Source: an uncultured Pseudomonadota bacterium
GTDB lineage: Bacteria > Myxococcota_A > UBA9042 > CAIXZC01
Direction: 5' to 3'
DNA: 5,335 nt
Assembly: GCA_937876385.1 (NCBI GenBank)
Contig: CALFHQ010000010.1
Location: forward strand, 1 to 5,335
Position 1 is the stretch's first letter; the number at the start of each line of letters is the position of its first letter. The position numbers were made by a program, and so were the translations under genes. Of this stretch, positions 1-5,155 are shown piece by piece. The notes under the pieces are model-generated. The model had not been told where the DNA came from. It worked only from the letters and a program-made list of their open reading frames with translations, and did no database searches.

Positions 1-1
1 C

Positions 2-547
2 CCCTCGCAAATCATGGAGAATTGGGCCTCCGAGCCGGAAGTTCTCAAAATGTACGCTCGGCACTACGAAACCAACGAGCCGATTCCAGACGAACTCATC
101 GCAAAAATTGAAAAGAGCGGCACCTTCAACCAGGGATTCGGCACCGTGGAGTATCTGGCCGCTTCCATTCTGGACATGGACTGGCACTCGAAGAATTTCG
201 GTGACACCGTCGATGTGGACGTCTTTGAAGATCAGTCCATGAAGGCCATTCAACTCCTCCCCGAGGTCGTCAGTCGCTACAAGAGTCCCTATTTTCGACA
301 CATCTTCGCCGGCTCCTACTACGCGGCCGGATACTACAGCTACATCTGGGCCGCTGTGCTCGATGCCGATGCCTTTGAAGCCTTCAAAGAAAACGGACTC
401 TTCGACCGCAAGACCGCAGATGCATTCCGCAAGGAGGTCTTGTCCAAAGGTGGAAGTGAAGACCAGATGGAAATGTACAAGCGCTTTCGGGGCGCCGAAC
501 CCAAAATTGAGCCGCTACTGAAGCGGCGTGGGTTGTTGGGACAGTAA
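2..547 (+). CDS. M3-family metallopeptidase (Dcp / oligopeptidase A type), C-terminal part, 5' truncated
   Basis: The reading frame is open from base 2, and its first codons read PSQIMENW, the conserved M3-family stretch that follows the zinc site. The ATG at 14 is therefore an internal Met and the gene begins outside the window. About 181 residues are visible. M3 enzymes (thimet oligopeptidase, oligopeptidase A, peptidyl-dipeptidase Dcp) cut short peptides with a zinc held by HEXXH plus a downstream Glu; those residues lie off the left edge and cannot be checked. Visible family marks are the HYETNEPIPDEL segment (about fragment residues 21-32) and FRHIFAGSYYAAGYYSYIW (about 98-116). The latter holds the His and Tyr residues that contact the substrate and stabilise the transition state in this family. 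It is followed by the usual VLDADAFEAF. The C-terminus, ending in LLKRRGLLGQ, is normal for the family. Compared with the GGYxAGYYSY form I recall, the motif appears to carry one extra residue. Location (cytoplasm or periplasm) cannot be judged without the N-terminus. Confidence 0.93.
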   Translation, partial: PSQIMENWASEPEVLKMYARHYETNEPIPDELIAKIEKSGTFNQGFGTVEYLAASILDMDWHSKNFGDTVDVDVFEDQSMKAIQLLPEVVSRYKSPYFRHIFAGSYYAAGYYSYIWAAVLDADAFEAFKENGLFDRKTADAFRKEVLSKGGSEDQMEMYKRFRGAEPKIEPLLKRRGLLGQ

Positions 548-742
548 GAAAACACGTTACCTGGTGTCTGGCAACCAAACAGAGTTAACTCGGGCAGTGA
601 ACGCCTCGGAGGCAAGGGAATCGGTGCATATGGTGGCGGAGGCGTACATTTGGTACTTCGAGCAAGCCATCAGCCGATTGACGCAGCCTACGAGGGTGAT
701 CGCTGGTCGAGATGACTCTGTTTAGAATCGAAAGGAGTTCAT
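548..742. other. Intergenic gap without a convincing gene
   Basis: This 195-base stretch separates the peptidase from the SDR gene. An open frame at 528-725 (+) overlaps the peptidase end, has no Shine-Dalgarno sequence and resembles no family I know, so I do not call it. An 11-base odd palindrome, GCCTC-G-GAGGC, lies at 603-613; its one-base centre is too small for an RNA loop, so it could only be a DNA site. I find no hairpin followed by a T run after the peptidase stop. I also find no well-spaced sigma70 promoter before the SDR gene. Whether the SDR gene is read through from the peptidase or has its own promoter cannot be decided here. Confidence 0.5.
731..737 (+). promoter_or_regulatory. 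Shine-Dalgarno sequence of the SDR gene
   Basis: AAAGGAG lies 5 bases before the ATG at 743. It fixes the start: the resulting protein begins MTTVVTGASGHVG, placing the nucleotide-binding loop at the very N-terminus, as is normal for this enzyme class. Confidence 0.8.
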
Positions 743-1729
743 ATGACCACAGTGGTAACCGGTGCCTCCGGGCACGTGGGTGGAAATCTCGTTCGAGAGC
801 TGCTGGCTCAAGGACGAACGGTGCGATGCGGTGTTCGAGACGATGTTCAGGCCTTAGAAGGGTTGGATGTGGAACAAGTGAAGGCAGATGTCCGGGATCG
901 AGATTCCCTGGTCAAGGCCTTTGCCGGCGCCGATACTGTGTTTCATTTGGCAGCGCTCATCTCCGTCGCCGGCGAGATGGGAGGGTTGGTCCAGGATACC
1001 AACGTCAAAGGGGTCGCCAACGTGGTGTCAGCTTGCCTCGAATGTGGGGTGAAGCGCCTGGTCCATTTTGCCTCCATTCACGCCTTTCAGCAGTCCCCTT
1101 TGGACGAACCCTTGAATGAAACTCGCACTCGAGTAAGCGACGACGGCCTTCCCTACGATCGCTCCAAGGCCGGGGGGATTGCCGAGGTTCTGAAAGGGGT
1201 CGAGCAGGGGCTCAACGCCACCATCGTATGCCCCACGGCGGTTTTGGGACCAAACGACTTCAAGCCGTCTCGCATGGGGCAGGTGTTCTTGAAGTTGTAC
1301 CATCGAAAGCTGTTGGGACTCATCGAAGGTGGGTTTGATTGGGTGGACGTTCGAGACATCGTAGCCGGAGCTCTCGCTGCCGAAGAGAAAGGACGTGTTG
1401 GAGAGATGTACCTCCTTTCGGGAAACTACGCCACAGTGGCCGAGTTGGGAGACCTGGCAAAAGAAGTCACGAAGGTGCCCCCTCCCAAAATGGTAACCCC
1501 CATGTGGCTGGGTCGAAGCGTTGCCCCCTTTGCGGAAGCGTGGGCGTCGTTGACGAAAACAGAGCCCCTGTTTACCTCCGAGTCTCTCGCTGCCTTGCGA
1601 GCCAACAAGACCATCGAGAATGACAAGGCACGAGATGAACTGGGCTACTCGCCCAGACCTCTGCTGGACACCGTAAAGGCAGTGTATCAAAGCTTCGAGG
1701 AGCGTGGCCTCCTCAAGAAAGGGGGCTGA
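743..1729 (+). CDS. NAD(P)-dependent extended short-chain dehydrogenase/reductase (epimerase / dihydroflavonol-4-reductase / 3-beta-HSD type)
   Basis: A 328-residue cytoplasmic oxidoreductase with an N-terminal Rossmann fold and a variable C-terminal substrate domain. Visible motifs are the glycine loop TGASGHVG (residues 6-13), DV at 49-50, FHLAA (67-71), NVKG (87-90), Ser111 in HFASIHAF, and the catalytic pair Tyr138/Lys142 in YDRSK. Arg32 after the second strand (CGVRDD) suggests NADP(H) preference, as in dihydroflavonol-4-reductase-like enzymes; this is inference. The segment FDWVDVRDIVAGALAAEEKG (198-217) and the C-terminal LGYSPRPLLDTV are typical of the epimerase/DFR/3-beta-hydroxysteroid dehydrogenase group. 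Members oxidise or reduce a hydroxyl/keto group on sugars, flavonoids, steroids or terpenoids, and sequence alone does not give the substrate. The stop is 4 bases before the next gene's ATG, so the two are almost surely co-transcribed and probably translationally coupled. The partner being a steroid 5-alpha-reductase homologue favours a lipid or steroid-like substrate over a sugar. Family assignment is secure; the specific reaction is not. Confidence 0.93.
   Translation: MTTVVTGASGHVGGNLVRELLAQGRTVRCGVRDDVQALEGLDVEQVKADVRDRDSLVKAFAGADTVFHLAALISVAGEMGGLVQDTNVKGVANVVSACLECGVKRLVHFASIHAFQQSPLDEPLNETRTRVSDDGLPYDRSKAGGIAEVLKGVEQGLNATIVCPTAVLGPNDFKPSRMGQVFLKLYHRKLLGLIEGGFDWVDVRDIVAGALAAEEKGRVGEMYLLSGNYATVAELGDLAKEVTKVPPPKMVTPMWLGRSVAPFAEAWASLTKTEPLFTSESLAALRANKTIENDKARDELGYSPRPLLDTVKAVYQSFEERGLLKKGG
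1718..1725 (+). promoter_or_regulatory. Shine-Dalgarno sequence deciding the start of the 5-alpha-reductase gene
   Basis: AAAGGGGG lies 8 bases before the ATG at 1734, inside the last codons of the SDR gene. The frame also has an upstream GTG at 1704 that would add ten residues (reading ASSRKGADF after the initiator), but that GTG lacks a comparable site and the extra residues are unlike the family's N-terminus. The ATG at 1734 is therefore chosen. The position within the upstream gene supports translational coupling. Confidence 0.75.
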
Positions 1730-1733
1730 TTTC

Positions 1734-2489
1734 ATGGACGAACTCACCTTCAACGGCTTCGTCATCGGGTGGTTGTCCGTGGCGGTAGTCACCTTCATCG
1801 CCCTGTTTTTCGTGACGGCGCCCTATGGGCGACACGCCAGGAAGGGTTGGGGACCCATGGTGCCGGCGCGCCTGGGATGGATCTTCATGGAGGTGCTCTC
1901 CCCAGCCCTCGTGGCCACCCTCTTTGTGTTCGGCAAGAACCAGGGGACCGTCGCCATCGTGTTCTTGGTGATGTGGGAGGTTCACTACATTCAGCGTACA
2001 TTCGTTTTCCCGTTTCTGATGCGGGGGAAAGGGGCTCCCATGCCCCTCGCCATCGTGGTTTTCTCCATGATGTTCAACGCCGTAAATGCAGGAGTAAACG
2101 GTGGGTGGCTTTTCCACATGGCACCAGAGTACAGCGTGGAGTGGCTCACGGACCCCAGATTCATCGTCGGAGCCGCCTTGTTCGTCACCGGCTTCGCCAT
2201 CAACCTCCACTCAGACCACATCTTGAGAAACCTCAGAAAACCCGGCGAAACGGGATACAAAATCCCCCACGGCGGGATGTACCGCTTCGTCTCATGCCCA
2301 AACTACATGGGCGAATCCATCGAATGGATCGGCTGGGCCATCGCCACCTGGTCCCTGGCAGGCCTCTCCTTTGCCGTCTGGACCCTGGCAAACCTCGCCC
2401 CCAGAGCCTTCTCCAACCACCGCTGGTACAAAGAACAATTTCCTGACTATCCAACCAAACGAAAAGCCCTGATCCCCTTCATCCTCTGA
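1734..2489 (+). CDS. Steroid 5-alpha-reductase family membrane enzyme (3-oxo-5-alpha-steroid 4-dehydrogenase, SRD5A-like)
   Basis: A 251-residue integral membrane protein, close in length to the human SRD5A1/2 enzymes (about 255-260). Family members use NADPH to reduce the C4-C5 double bond of 3-oxo-4-ene steroids or related enones within the membrane. The C-terminal half is strikingly close to the eukaryotic enzymes: NLHSDHILRNLRKPGETGYK (157-176, NADPH-binding region), PHGGMYRFVSCPNYMGE (178-194), IEWIGWAIATWSL (196-208) and YPTKRKALIPFIL (239-251). In the N-terminal half, Glu53 in FMEVLS and Tyr85 in VHYIQRTFVFPFL align by eye with human SRD5A2 Glu57 and Tyr91, which contact the steroid 3-keto group; both are kept, so an active reductase is expected. 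Hydrophobic stretches at about 7-29, 46-66, 72-95, 103-121, 142-158 and 195-222 fit six to seven helices. It follows the SDR gene by 4 bases, as the second gene of a pair. The true substrate in this organism is unknown and could be a sterol, a steroid or a polyprenol-like enone. Confidence 0.93.
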   Translation: MDELTFNGFVIGWLSVAVVTFIALFFVTAPYGRHARKGWGPMVPARLGWIFMEVLSPALVATLFVFGKNQGTVAIVFLVMWEVHYIQRTFVFPFLMRGKGAPMPLAIVVFSMMFNAVNAGVNGGWLFHMAPEYSVEWLTDPRFIVGAALFVTGFAINLHSDHILRNLRKPGETGYKIPHGGMYRFVSCPNYMGESIEWIGWAIATWSLAGLSFAVWTLANLAPRAFSNHRWYKEQFPDYPTKRKALIPFIL

Positions 2490-2550
2490 CCCTCCCCGTC
2501 CTGCCCTGTCGTCGCCGTTTCCGTCGCCGTCGCCGTCGCCGCTCCGACCC
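2490..2550. other. Convergent intergenic gap
   Basis: These 61 bases lie between the stop codons of the 5-alpha-reductase gene (+) and the GH84 lipoprotein gene (-). The stretch is GC-rich, pyrimidine-rich on the + strand, and holds the hexanucleotide repeat listed separately. No classical stem-loop with a T run was found for either strand. A weak hairpin with one mismatch (GAACCC-ATA-GGGGTC on the - strand, 2546-2560) overlaps the GH84 stop codon but has no U tract. Confidence 0.6.
2521..2544. repeat. Short tandem hexanucleotide repeat (CCGTCG)n
   Basis: Three perfect CCGTCG units run from 2521 to 2538, followed by a degenerate unit at 2539-2544 and preceded by a related GTCGTCGCCG at 2508-2517. 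Read on the - strand, the array gives GG pairs spaced by four bases (GGCGAC units), so the transcript downstream of the GH84 stop could form a two-tier G-quadruplex; that structure is speculation. The array is non-coding as annotated. Confidence 0.8.
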
Positions 2551-4485
2551 CTATGGGTTCTGGCGCTGGGCTTCTCCCATGGCCCCGATCCAATCGAGGA
2601 CTGATTCTGATGAGACGATTTCGAGGCTTGTGGTGAATTCGGTGACCAGTTCGTTCAGGCGGTTGGTGTCTTCCTGGGTGAGTTCGTCCAGGGGGGAGCG
2701 GGCTTTGACTGCTAGGACTCCGGCCTCTCCCACCAGGGCCGCTTCCTTCAACCAGGGAAGGATCTCTTCCAGGAGCGGAGGGTAGATATCGGTTTCGTCG
2801 AAGGTACCGGCTTCCACCAGGTTGGCAAACCAGATGGCCAGGGAGAGCCCTGTGGATTCGATCTCCTCGCCGCTTTCCACCGCTGTTTCAAAATCGTGGA
2901 TTATGGCTTCGGTGTCGGGATCTTCTGACCCAAGCATTTGCTTGCTTCGGTTGGTCGCAAGAAAGGTCCCAAAGGCCCACGAGGCAGTGGGCGAAGCATA
3001 GAGGGCCGCGGCCGTCTCGACCGAGACTGCTGGATCGTAGATGTCTGGTCGAGTAGCCCAGTCTGCTGCGGTGGCCAGTGCCGGCAGGGAAGCGTAGGAT
3101 TCGCTCATGGCGTTGAACGAGACGGCGTAGGTGGCTGTGGCAGCGGTGGCATCTCGGCCGGTGATGGGTCCCAAATGCAATCGGGCGCCATCCTGGACGG
3201 CGTCGTTGACAGGGTAGTTGTCACCAAAGAAGACCTCTCGCCCTCCGAGGAGGTTGGAAATGTCTGTGATGTCCGAGTCGGCGACTGTGGTGGAGATGAC
3301 GTCTGGACCGGTCCAGGCAATTACCCAGCGAGGGTCCAGCTCGGCTCCCAGGCGGGCCAGATCAGTGGCCGCATCCTCGTGATGGGTGAAATATTCGATG
3401 GGAACGAACCCCAGCATGACTCCGGGGAATTCCGTGGAAAGGTCCTCTGCCAAGCGATTGGCAAAGTCTATCTGTCCATTTGTGTAGTCGGTGTAGGCCA
3501 GCTTGTCTGGCCCTGTCTGAAGCTTGTTGATGTCATCAAAGGCCAGCACGAGGCAGTCGTATCCAAGGTTTCCCACGGAGCGGAACTTGTCCAGCATCCA
3601 GGCATAGTGCTGCGGGTCTGAAAAGGTCACGGCCAGTCCCGTGTGAAGCTGCCAGCACACCCGAATTCCCTGGCTCGTGGCTGCCTTGTGAAGGTCAGAG
3701 AGGTAAGTCAGATCGGAGTCTGAGTATGGCTGCATCCAGGCAGCATTGATCATCGCCTCGGCTTTTGGAGCGTAGACAAAGAGGTTGAATCCCACGTCGG
3801 CCAACTCCCGCATCATATCGATTCTTGCCTCGTCACCCCAGGGCTTCCCGTAGAATCCTTCGGTGACTCCAACCAGTCGGTGGGTGGCTTTGGACAGGAT
3901 TTGTGCCTCTCCAATAAGGGTCGGCTCGAATCGGCCCAGGAGCTGTTTGGCGGTCTTGAACCCTCGAAAGGCTCCGTCGGAGTCCGTCGCAAAGAGGTGA
4001 AGCTCCCACCCTCCGTCCCTCTCCATGGTGGCGAGATAGAACCCCGATTCATCTGGAATGTCCATCTCGCAAACGGCTTCCAACTCTGCGGCATCTTCCG
4101 GGGAGTGGAACACCAACGAGAGGTCTCCAGATTCTTTGCGGGAGTAGGGGAGGCGGGTGAACAGTTCGGAGATGGGGACATCGGGCCAGAACTCATCACC
4201 GACGACGTGTAGATCCCCCGAGAGAGTCACGAGACTGGCTGTCCACAAGGTCACTTCCAGGGGCCTGGGCAGGATGGGAACTGTGACGTCCAAAGGGGAA
4301 CCCACGGGACACAAGGAAGAAAGCTTGGATTGGGCAGCGTCGAGGGTGTCTCCACTGTCGTTGTCTGATTGCGCATCCATCAAGCTGGTGTCGGTGAGGA
4401 TGTCTCTTGGGGCGTCGCTTGAAGAGCATCCAACCAGGAAGCCGGCAAAACAAAGGAGGAGAAGAAAGGGTAAGGGTCGAGTCAT
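2551..4485 (-). CDS. Secreted lipoprotein with GH84-type beta-N-acetylglucosaminidase (O-GlcNAcase / hyaluronidase-like) domain
   Basis: A 644-residue predicted lipoprotein. The N-terminus is TRPLPFLLLLCFAGFLVGC: a basic start, hydrophobic core and lipobox LVGC with Cys20 as the lipidated residue. An Asp/Ser/Thr-rich linker runs to about residue 55. Residues about 60-195 form the N-terminal domain usual before GH84 barrels (PILPRPLEVT at 70-79; ATDSDGAFRGFKTAKQLL at 166-183). The catalytic barrel spans about 203-490: GVTEGFYGKPW (206-216), YAPK (238-241), LAFDDI with the catalytic Asp317-Asp318 pair, VPIEYF (361-366), AWTGPDVIS (390-398), DNYPVND (422-428) and FNAM (457-460). About 500-644 is a helical region I do not recognise. 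GH84 enzymes remove N-acetylglucosamine from glycoproteins or hyaluronan by substrate-assisted catalysis. Departures from family consensus as I recall it are YAPKDDPYHR read as YAPKAEAMIN, the Trp of WDNYPVND read as Gly421, the SPG of the barrel read as HTG, and NPM read as NAM. The family is secure, but the substrate may be altered. It lies 87 bases after the DUF1761 gene and has its own candidate promoter. Confidence 0.9.
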   Translation of the reverse strand: MTRPLPFLLLLCFAGFLVGCSSSDAPRDILTDTSLMDAQSDNDSGDTLDAAQSKLSSLCPVGSPLDVTVPILPRPLEVTLWTASLVTLSGDLHVVGDEFWPDVPISELFTRLPYSRKESGDLSLVFHSPEDAAELEAVCEMDIPDESGFYLATMERDGGWELHLFATDSDGAFRGFKTAKQLLGRFEPTLIGEAQILSKATHRLVGVTEGFYGKPWGDEARIDMMRELADVGFNLFVYAPKAEAMINAAWMQPYSDSDLTYLSDLHKAATSQGIRVCWQLHTGLAVTFSDPQHYAWMLDKFRSVGNLGYDCLVLAFDDINKLQTGPDKLAYTDYTNGQIDFANRLAEDLSTEFPGVMLGFVPIEYFTHHEDAATDLARLGAELDPRWVIAWTGPDVISTTVADSDITDISNLLGGREVFFGDNYPVNDAVQDGARLHLGPITGRDATAATATYAVSFNAMSESYASLPALATAADWATRPDIYDPAVSVETAAALYASPTASWAFGTFLATNRSKQMLGSEDPDTEAIIHDFETAVESGEEIESTGLSLAIWFANLVEAGTFDETDIYPPLLEEILPWLKEAALVGEAGVLAVKARSPLDELTQEDTNRLNELVTEFTTSLEIVSSESVLDWIGAMGEAQRQNP

Positions 4486-4491
4486 CAATTG

Positions 4492-4496
4492 CCCCC
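4492..4496 (-). promoter_or_regulatory. Shine-Dalgarno sequence deciding the GH84 lipoprotein start
   Basis: GGGGG on the - strand lies 6 bases before the ATG at 4485-4483. A TTG codon directly upstream (4488-4486) is also in frame, but its spacing to the same site would be only 3 bases, so the ATG is chosen. The choice changes the protein by one residue and does not affect the signal peptide. Confidence 0.6.
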
Positions 4497-4523
4497 GTTT
4501 TCTATGAGGATGTTCGTTTCGCC

Positions 4524-4552
4524 ACTCTAGCGTCGCAGGGCTTGTGGGGCAA
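4524..4552 (-). promoter_or_regulatory. Candidate sigma70-like promoter for the GH84 lipoprotein gene
   Basis: On the - strand, a -35 element TTGCCC (4552-4547) and a -10 element TAGAGT (4529-4524) are separated by exactly 17 bases. Transcription would start near 4517, leaving a leader of about 32 bases that contains the GGGGG ribosome site. The match to consensus is moderate (4 of 6 at each element), but spacing and placement are right. It implies the lipoprotein gene can be expressed apart from the DUF1761 gene upstream. Confidence 0.45.
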
Positions 4553-4572
4553 GAACTGAAGCCAGGACGAAT

Positions 4573-5013
4573 CTAGTTCCAAAGGGAGAGAATTGTGCCG
4601 ATGGTGAGGAGAGAGACGAGTTGATAGCCGGCTCCAATCATGAAGTAGCGCCAGCTCTTACCCTCGTAGCCTACGGGGTTGAGGAGCACTGGGACGGCGA
4701 ATCCCACCCAGGCAAAGAGAGCCGCGATGAGCCCATAGACGATGTTGGGCATGTCCTCTCCCGCATTCCAGGTGGACGGGCGCCATACCTGAACGAAGTG
4801 CGCCATGACAAAGACCATCACGAAGGTACCGACAAGATTCAGGACGCTTCCCCGAATCATGTCCAGCACTTTGGGCTTCCAATCTGCAGGGAAGCCGGCC
4901 TCTCTGGCCCACGCTTTCCCAAACAGCTTTCCGTACCAGACACTACCAATGGCGAAGCTGGCAACGACGGCCAGGAACATGGCGGGCCAACTCATGTGAA
5001 TCTCAGGCTGCAT
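4573..5013 (-). CDS. DUF1761-type small integral membrane protein
   Basis: A 146-residue hydrophobic protein with four likely membrane helices at about residues 8-27, 51-73, 88-110 and 122-143. The first helix ends in IGSVWYGKLFGKAW (22-35), followed by REAGF; this matches the DUF1761 pattern of a small residue-rich helix, then G-x-x-WY, then LFGKxW. The family is widespread in bacteria and has no established function. The start at 5013 is chosen because AGGAGG lies 6 bases upstream; the longer frame from 5058 (MHGVSRQPG) would bury that site and adds non-hydrophobic residues. It is the upstream gene of a - strand pair with the GH84 lipoprotein, 87 bases apart, and is divergent from the repeat-protein gene. 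No signal peptide is expected beyond the first helix. The fold assignment is good; I infer no role. Confidence 0.85.
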   Translation of the reverse strand: MQPEIHMSWPAMFLAVVASFAIGSVWYGKLFGKAWAREAGFPADWKPKVLDMIRGSVLNLVGTFVMVFVMAHFVQVWRPSTWNAGEDMPNIVYGLIAALFAWVGFAVPVLLNPVGYEGKSWRYFMIGAGYQLVSLLTIGTILSLWN

Positions 5014-5019
5014 GGTGCT

Positions 5020-5025
5020 CCTCCT
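5020..5025 (-). promoter_or_regulatory. Shine-Dalgarno sequence deciding the DUF1761 start
   Basis: AGGAGG on the - strand lies 6 bases before the ATG at 5013, a full match to the anti-SD core. It favours the 146-residue protein over the longer frame that begins at 5058. The candidate promoter at 5058-5086 would start transcription near 5051, inside that longer frame, which also argues against it. Confidence 0.85.
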
Positions 5026-5057
5026 CAAGACGCCCGGTTGTCGGGAGACTCCATGCA

Positions 5058-5086
5058 ACTGTAACTACGAATTGCGGGGCTGGCAA
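5058..5086 (-). promoter_or_regulatory. Candidate sigma70 promoter for the DUF1761 gene
   Basis: On the - strand, TTGCCA (5086-5081; 5 of 6 to the -35 consensus) and TACAGT (5063-5058; 4 of 6 to the -10 consensus) are separated by 17 bases. The start would be near 5051, with a leader of about 38 bases carrying the AGGAGG site. This is the best promoter match in the window. Its -35 element lies within the inverted repeat at 5070-5088. Confidence 0.55.
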
Positions 5087-5088
5087 TT
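5070..5088. promoter_or_regulatory. Inverted repeat overlapping the DUF1761 -35 element (possible operator)
   Basis: AATTGC (5070-5075) and GCAATT (5083-5088) form a perfect 6-base inverted repeat around a 7-base centre. The right arm overlaps the -35 element of the - strand promoter, and the left arm lies in its spacer. A dimeric regulator binding here would block that promoter. Six-base arms can arise by chance, so the role is speculative. Confidence 0.35.
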
Positions 5089-5092
5089 GCCC

Positions 5093-5121
5093 TTGCCTCA
5101 AAGGGAACCGCTGAGTACTTT
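5093..5121 (+). promoter_or_regulatory. Candidate promoter for the repeat-protein gene
   Basis: TTGCCT (5093-5098) and TACTTT (5116-5121) are separated by 17 bases, with a start expected near 5128. The elements match the sigma70 consensus only partly (4 of 6 and 3 of 6). The spacing and location ahead of a strong ribosome site are reasonable. It stands back to back with the DUF1761 promoter, the two -35 elements being 6 bases apart. Confidence 0.35.
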
Positions 5122-5134
5122 CACATTGAGGCAA
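5093..5134. repeat. Perfect 9-base inverted repeat in the divergent promoter region
   Basis: TTGCCTCAA (5093-5101) and TTGAGGCAA (5126-5134) are exact reverse complements separated by 24 bases. The left arm covers the candidate -35 element of the + strand promoter and the right arm covers its expected start point, so the arms could be paired operator half-sites. If transcription started further upstream, they could instead form a stem in the 5' leader, ending 10 bases before the GGAGGT ribosome site. The arms are certain; the function is not. Confidence 0.6.
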
Positions 5135-5144
5135 ACAACGCTAC

Positions 5145-5150
5145 GGAGGT
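5145..5150 (+). promoter_or_regulatory. Shine-Dalgarno sequence of the repeat-protein gene
   Basis: GGAGGT lies 5 bases before the ATG at 5156. This strong site, followed at once by a signal-peptide-encoding sequence, is the main support for a real gene start at the right edge. Confidence 0.8.
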
Positions 5151-5155
5151 TTTGG

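Noticed and set aside
528..725. Open frame of 65 codons on the + strand between the peptidase and SDR genes
   Set aside because: It overlaps the peptidase end, lacks a ribosome site, has no hydrophobic or motif structure, and resembles no family I know.
1704..1733. GTG-initiated ten-residue extension of the 5-alpha-reductase
   Set aside because: It has no ribosome site at proper spacing, whereas AAAGGGGG sits 8 bases before the ATG at 1734. The extra residues do not resemble the family N-terminus.
1028..1798. Long antisense frame (256 codons) opposite the SDR gene
   Set aside because: It lies almost wholly opposite a gene with clear family motifs, and its translation has no recognisable domain. 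It is a by-product of the codon use of the real gene.
2546..2560. Small hairpin over the GH84 stop codon as a terminator
   Set aside because: The stem has one mismatch, a three-base loop and no following U tract on either strand.
2938..3621. Long + strand frame (227 codons) opposite the GH84 gene
   Set aside because: The translation is Gly/Val-rich, low in structure and without motifs. The opposite strand encodes a convincing lipoprotein with catalytic residues.
4541..4553. CTTG-N5-CAAG hairpin downstream of the DUF1761 gene
   Set aside because: The stem is only four base pairs with no U tract, and it coincides with the -35 element of the candidate GH84 promoter, so chance is the simplest reading.
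5014..5058. Fifteen-residue N-terminal extension of the DUF1761 protein
   Set aside because: AGGAGG sits directly before the ATG at 5013, and the candidate promoter would start transcription inside the extension.
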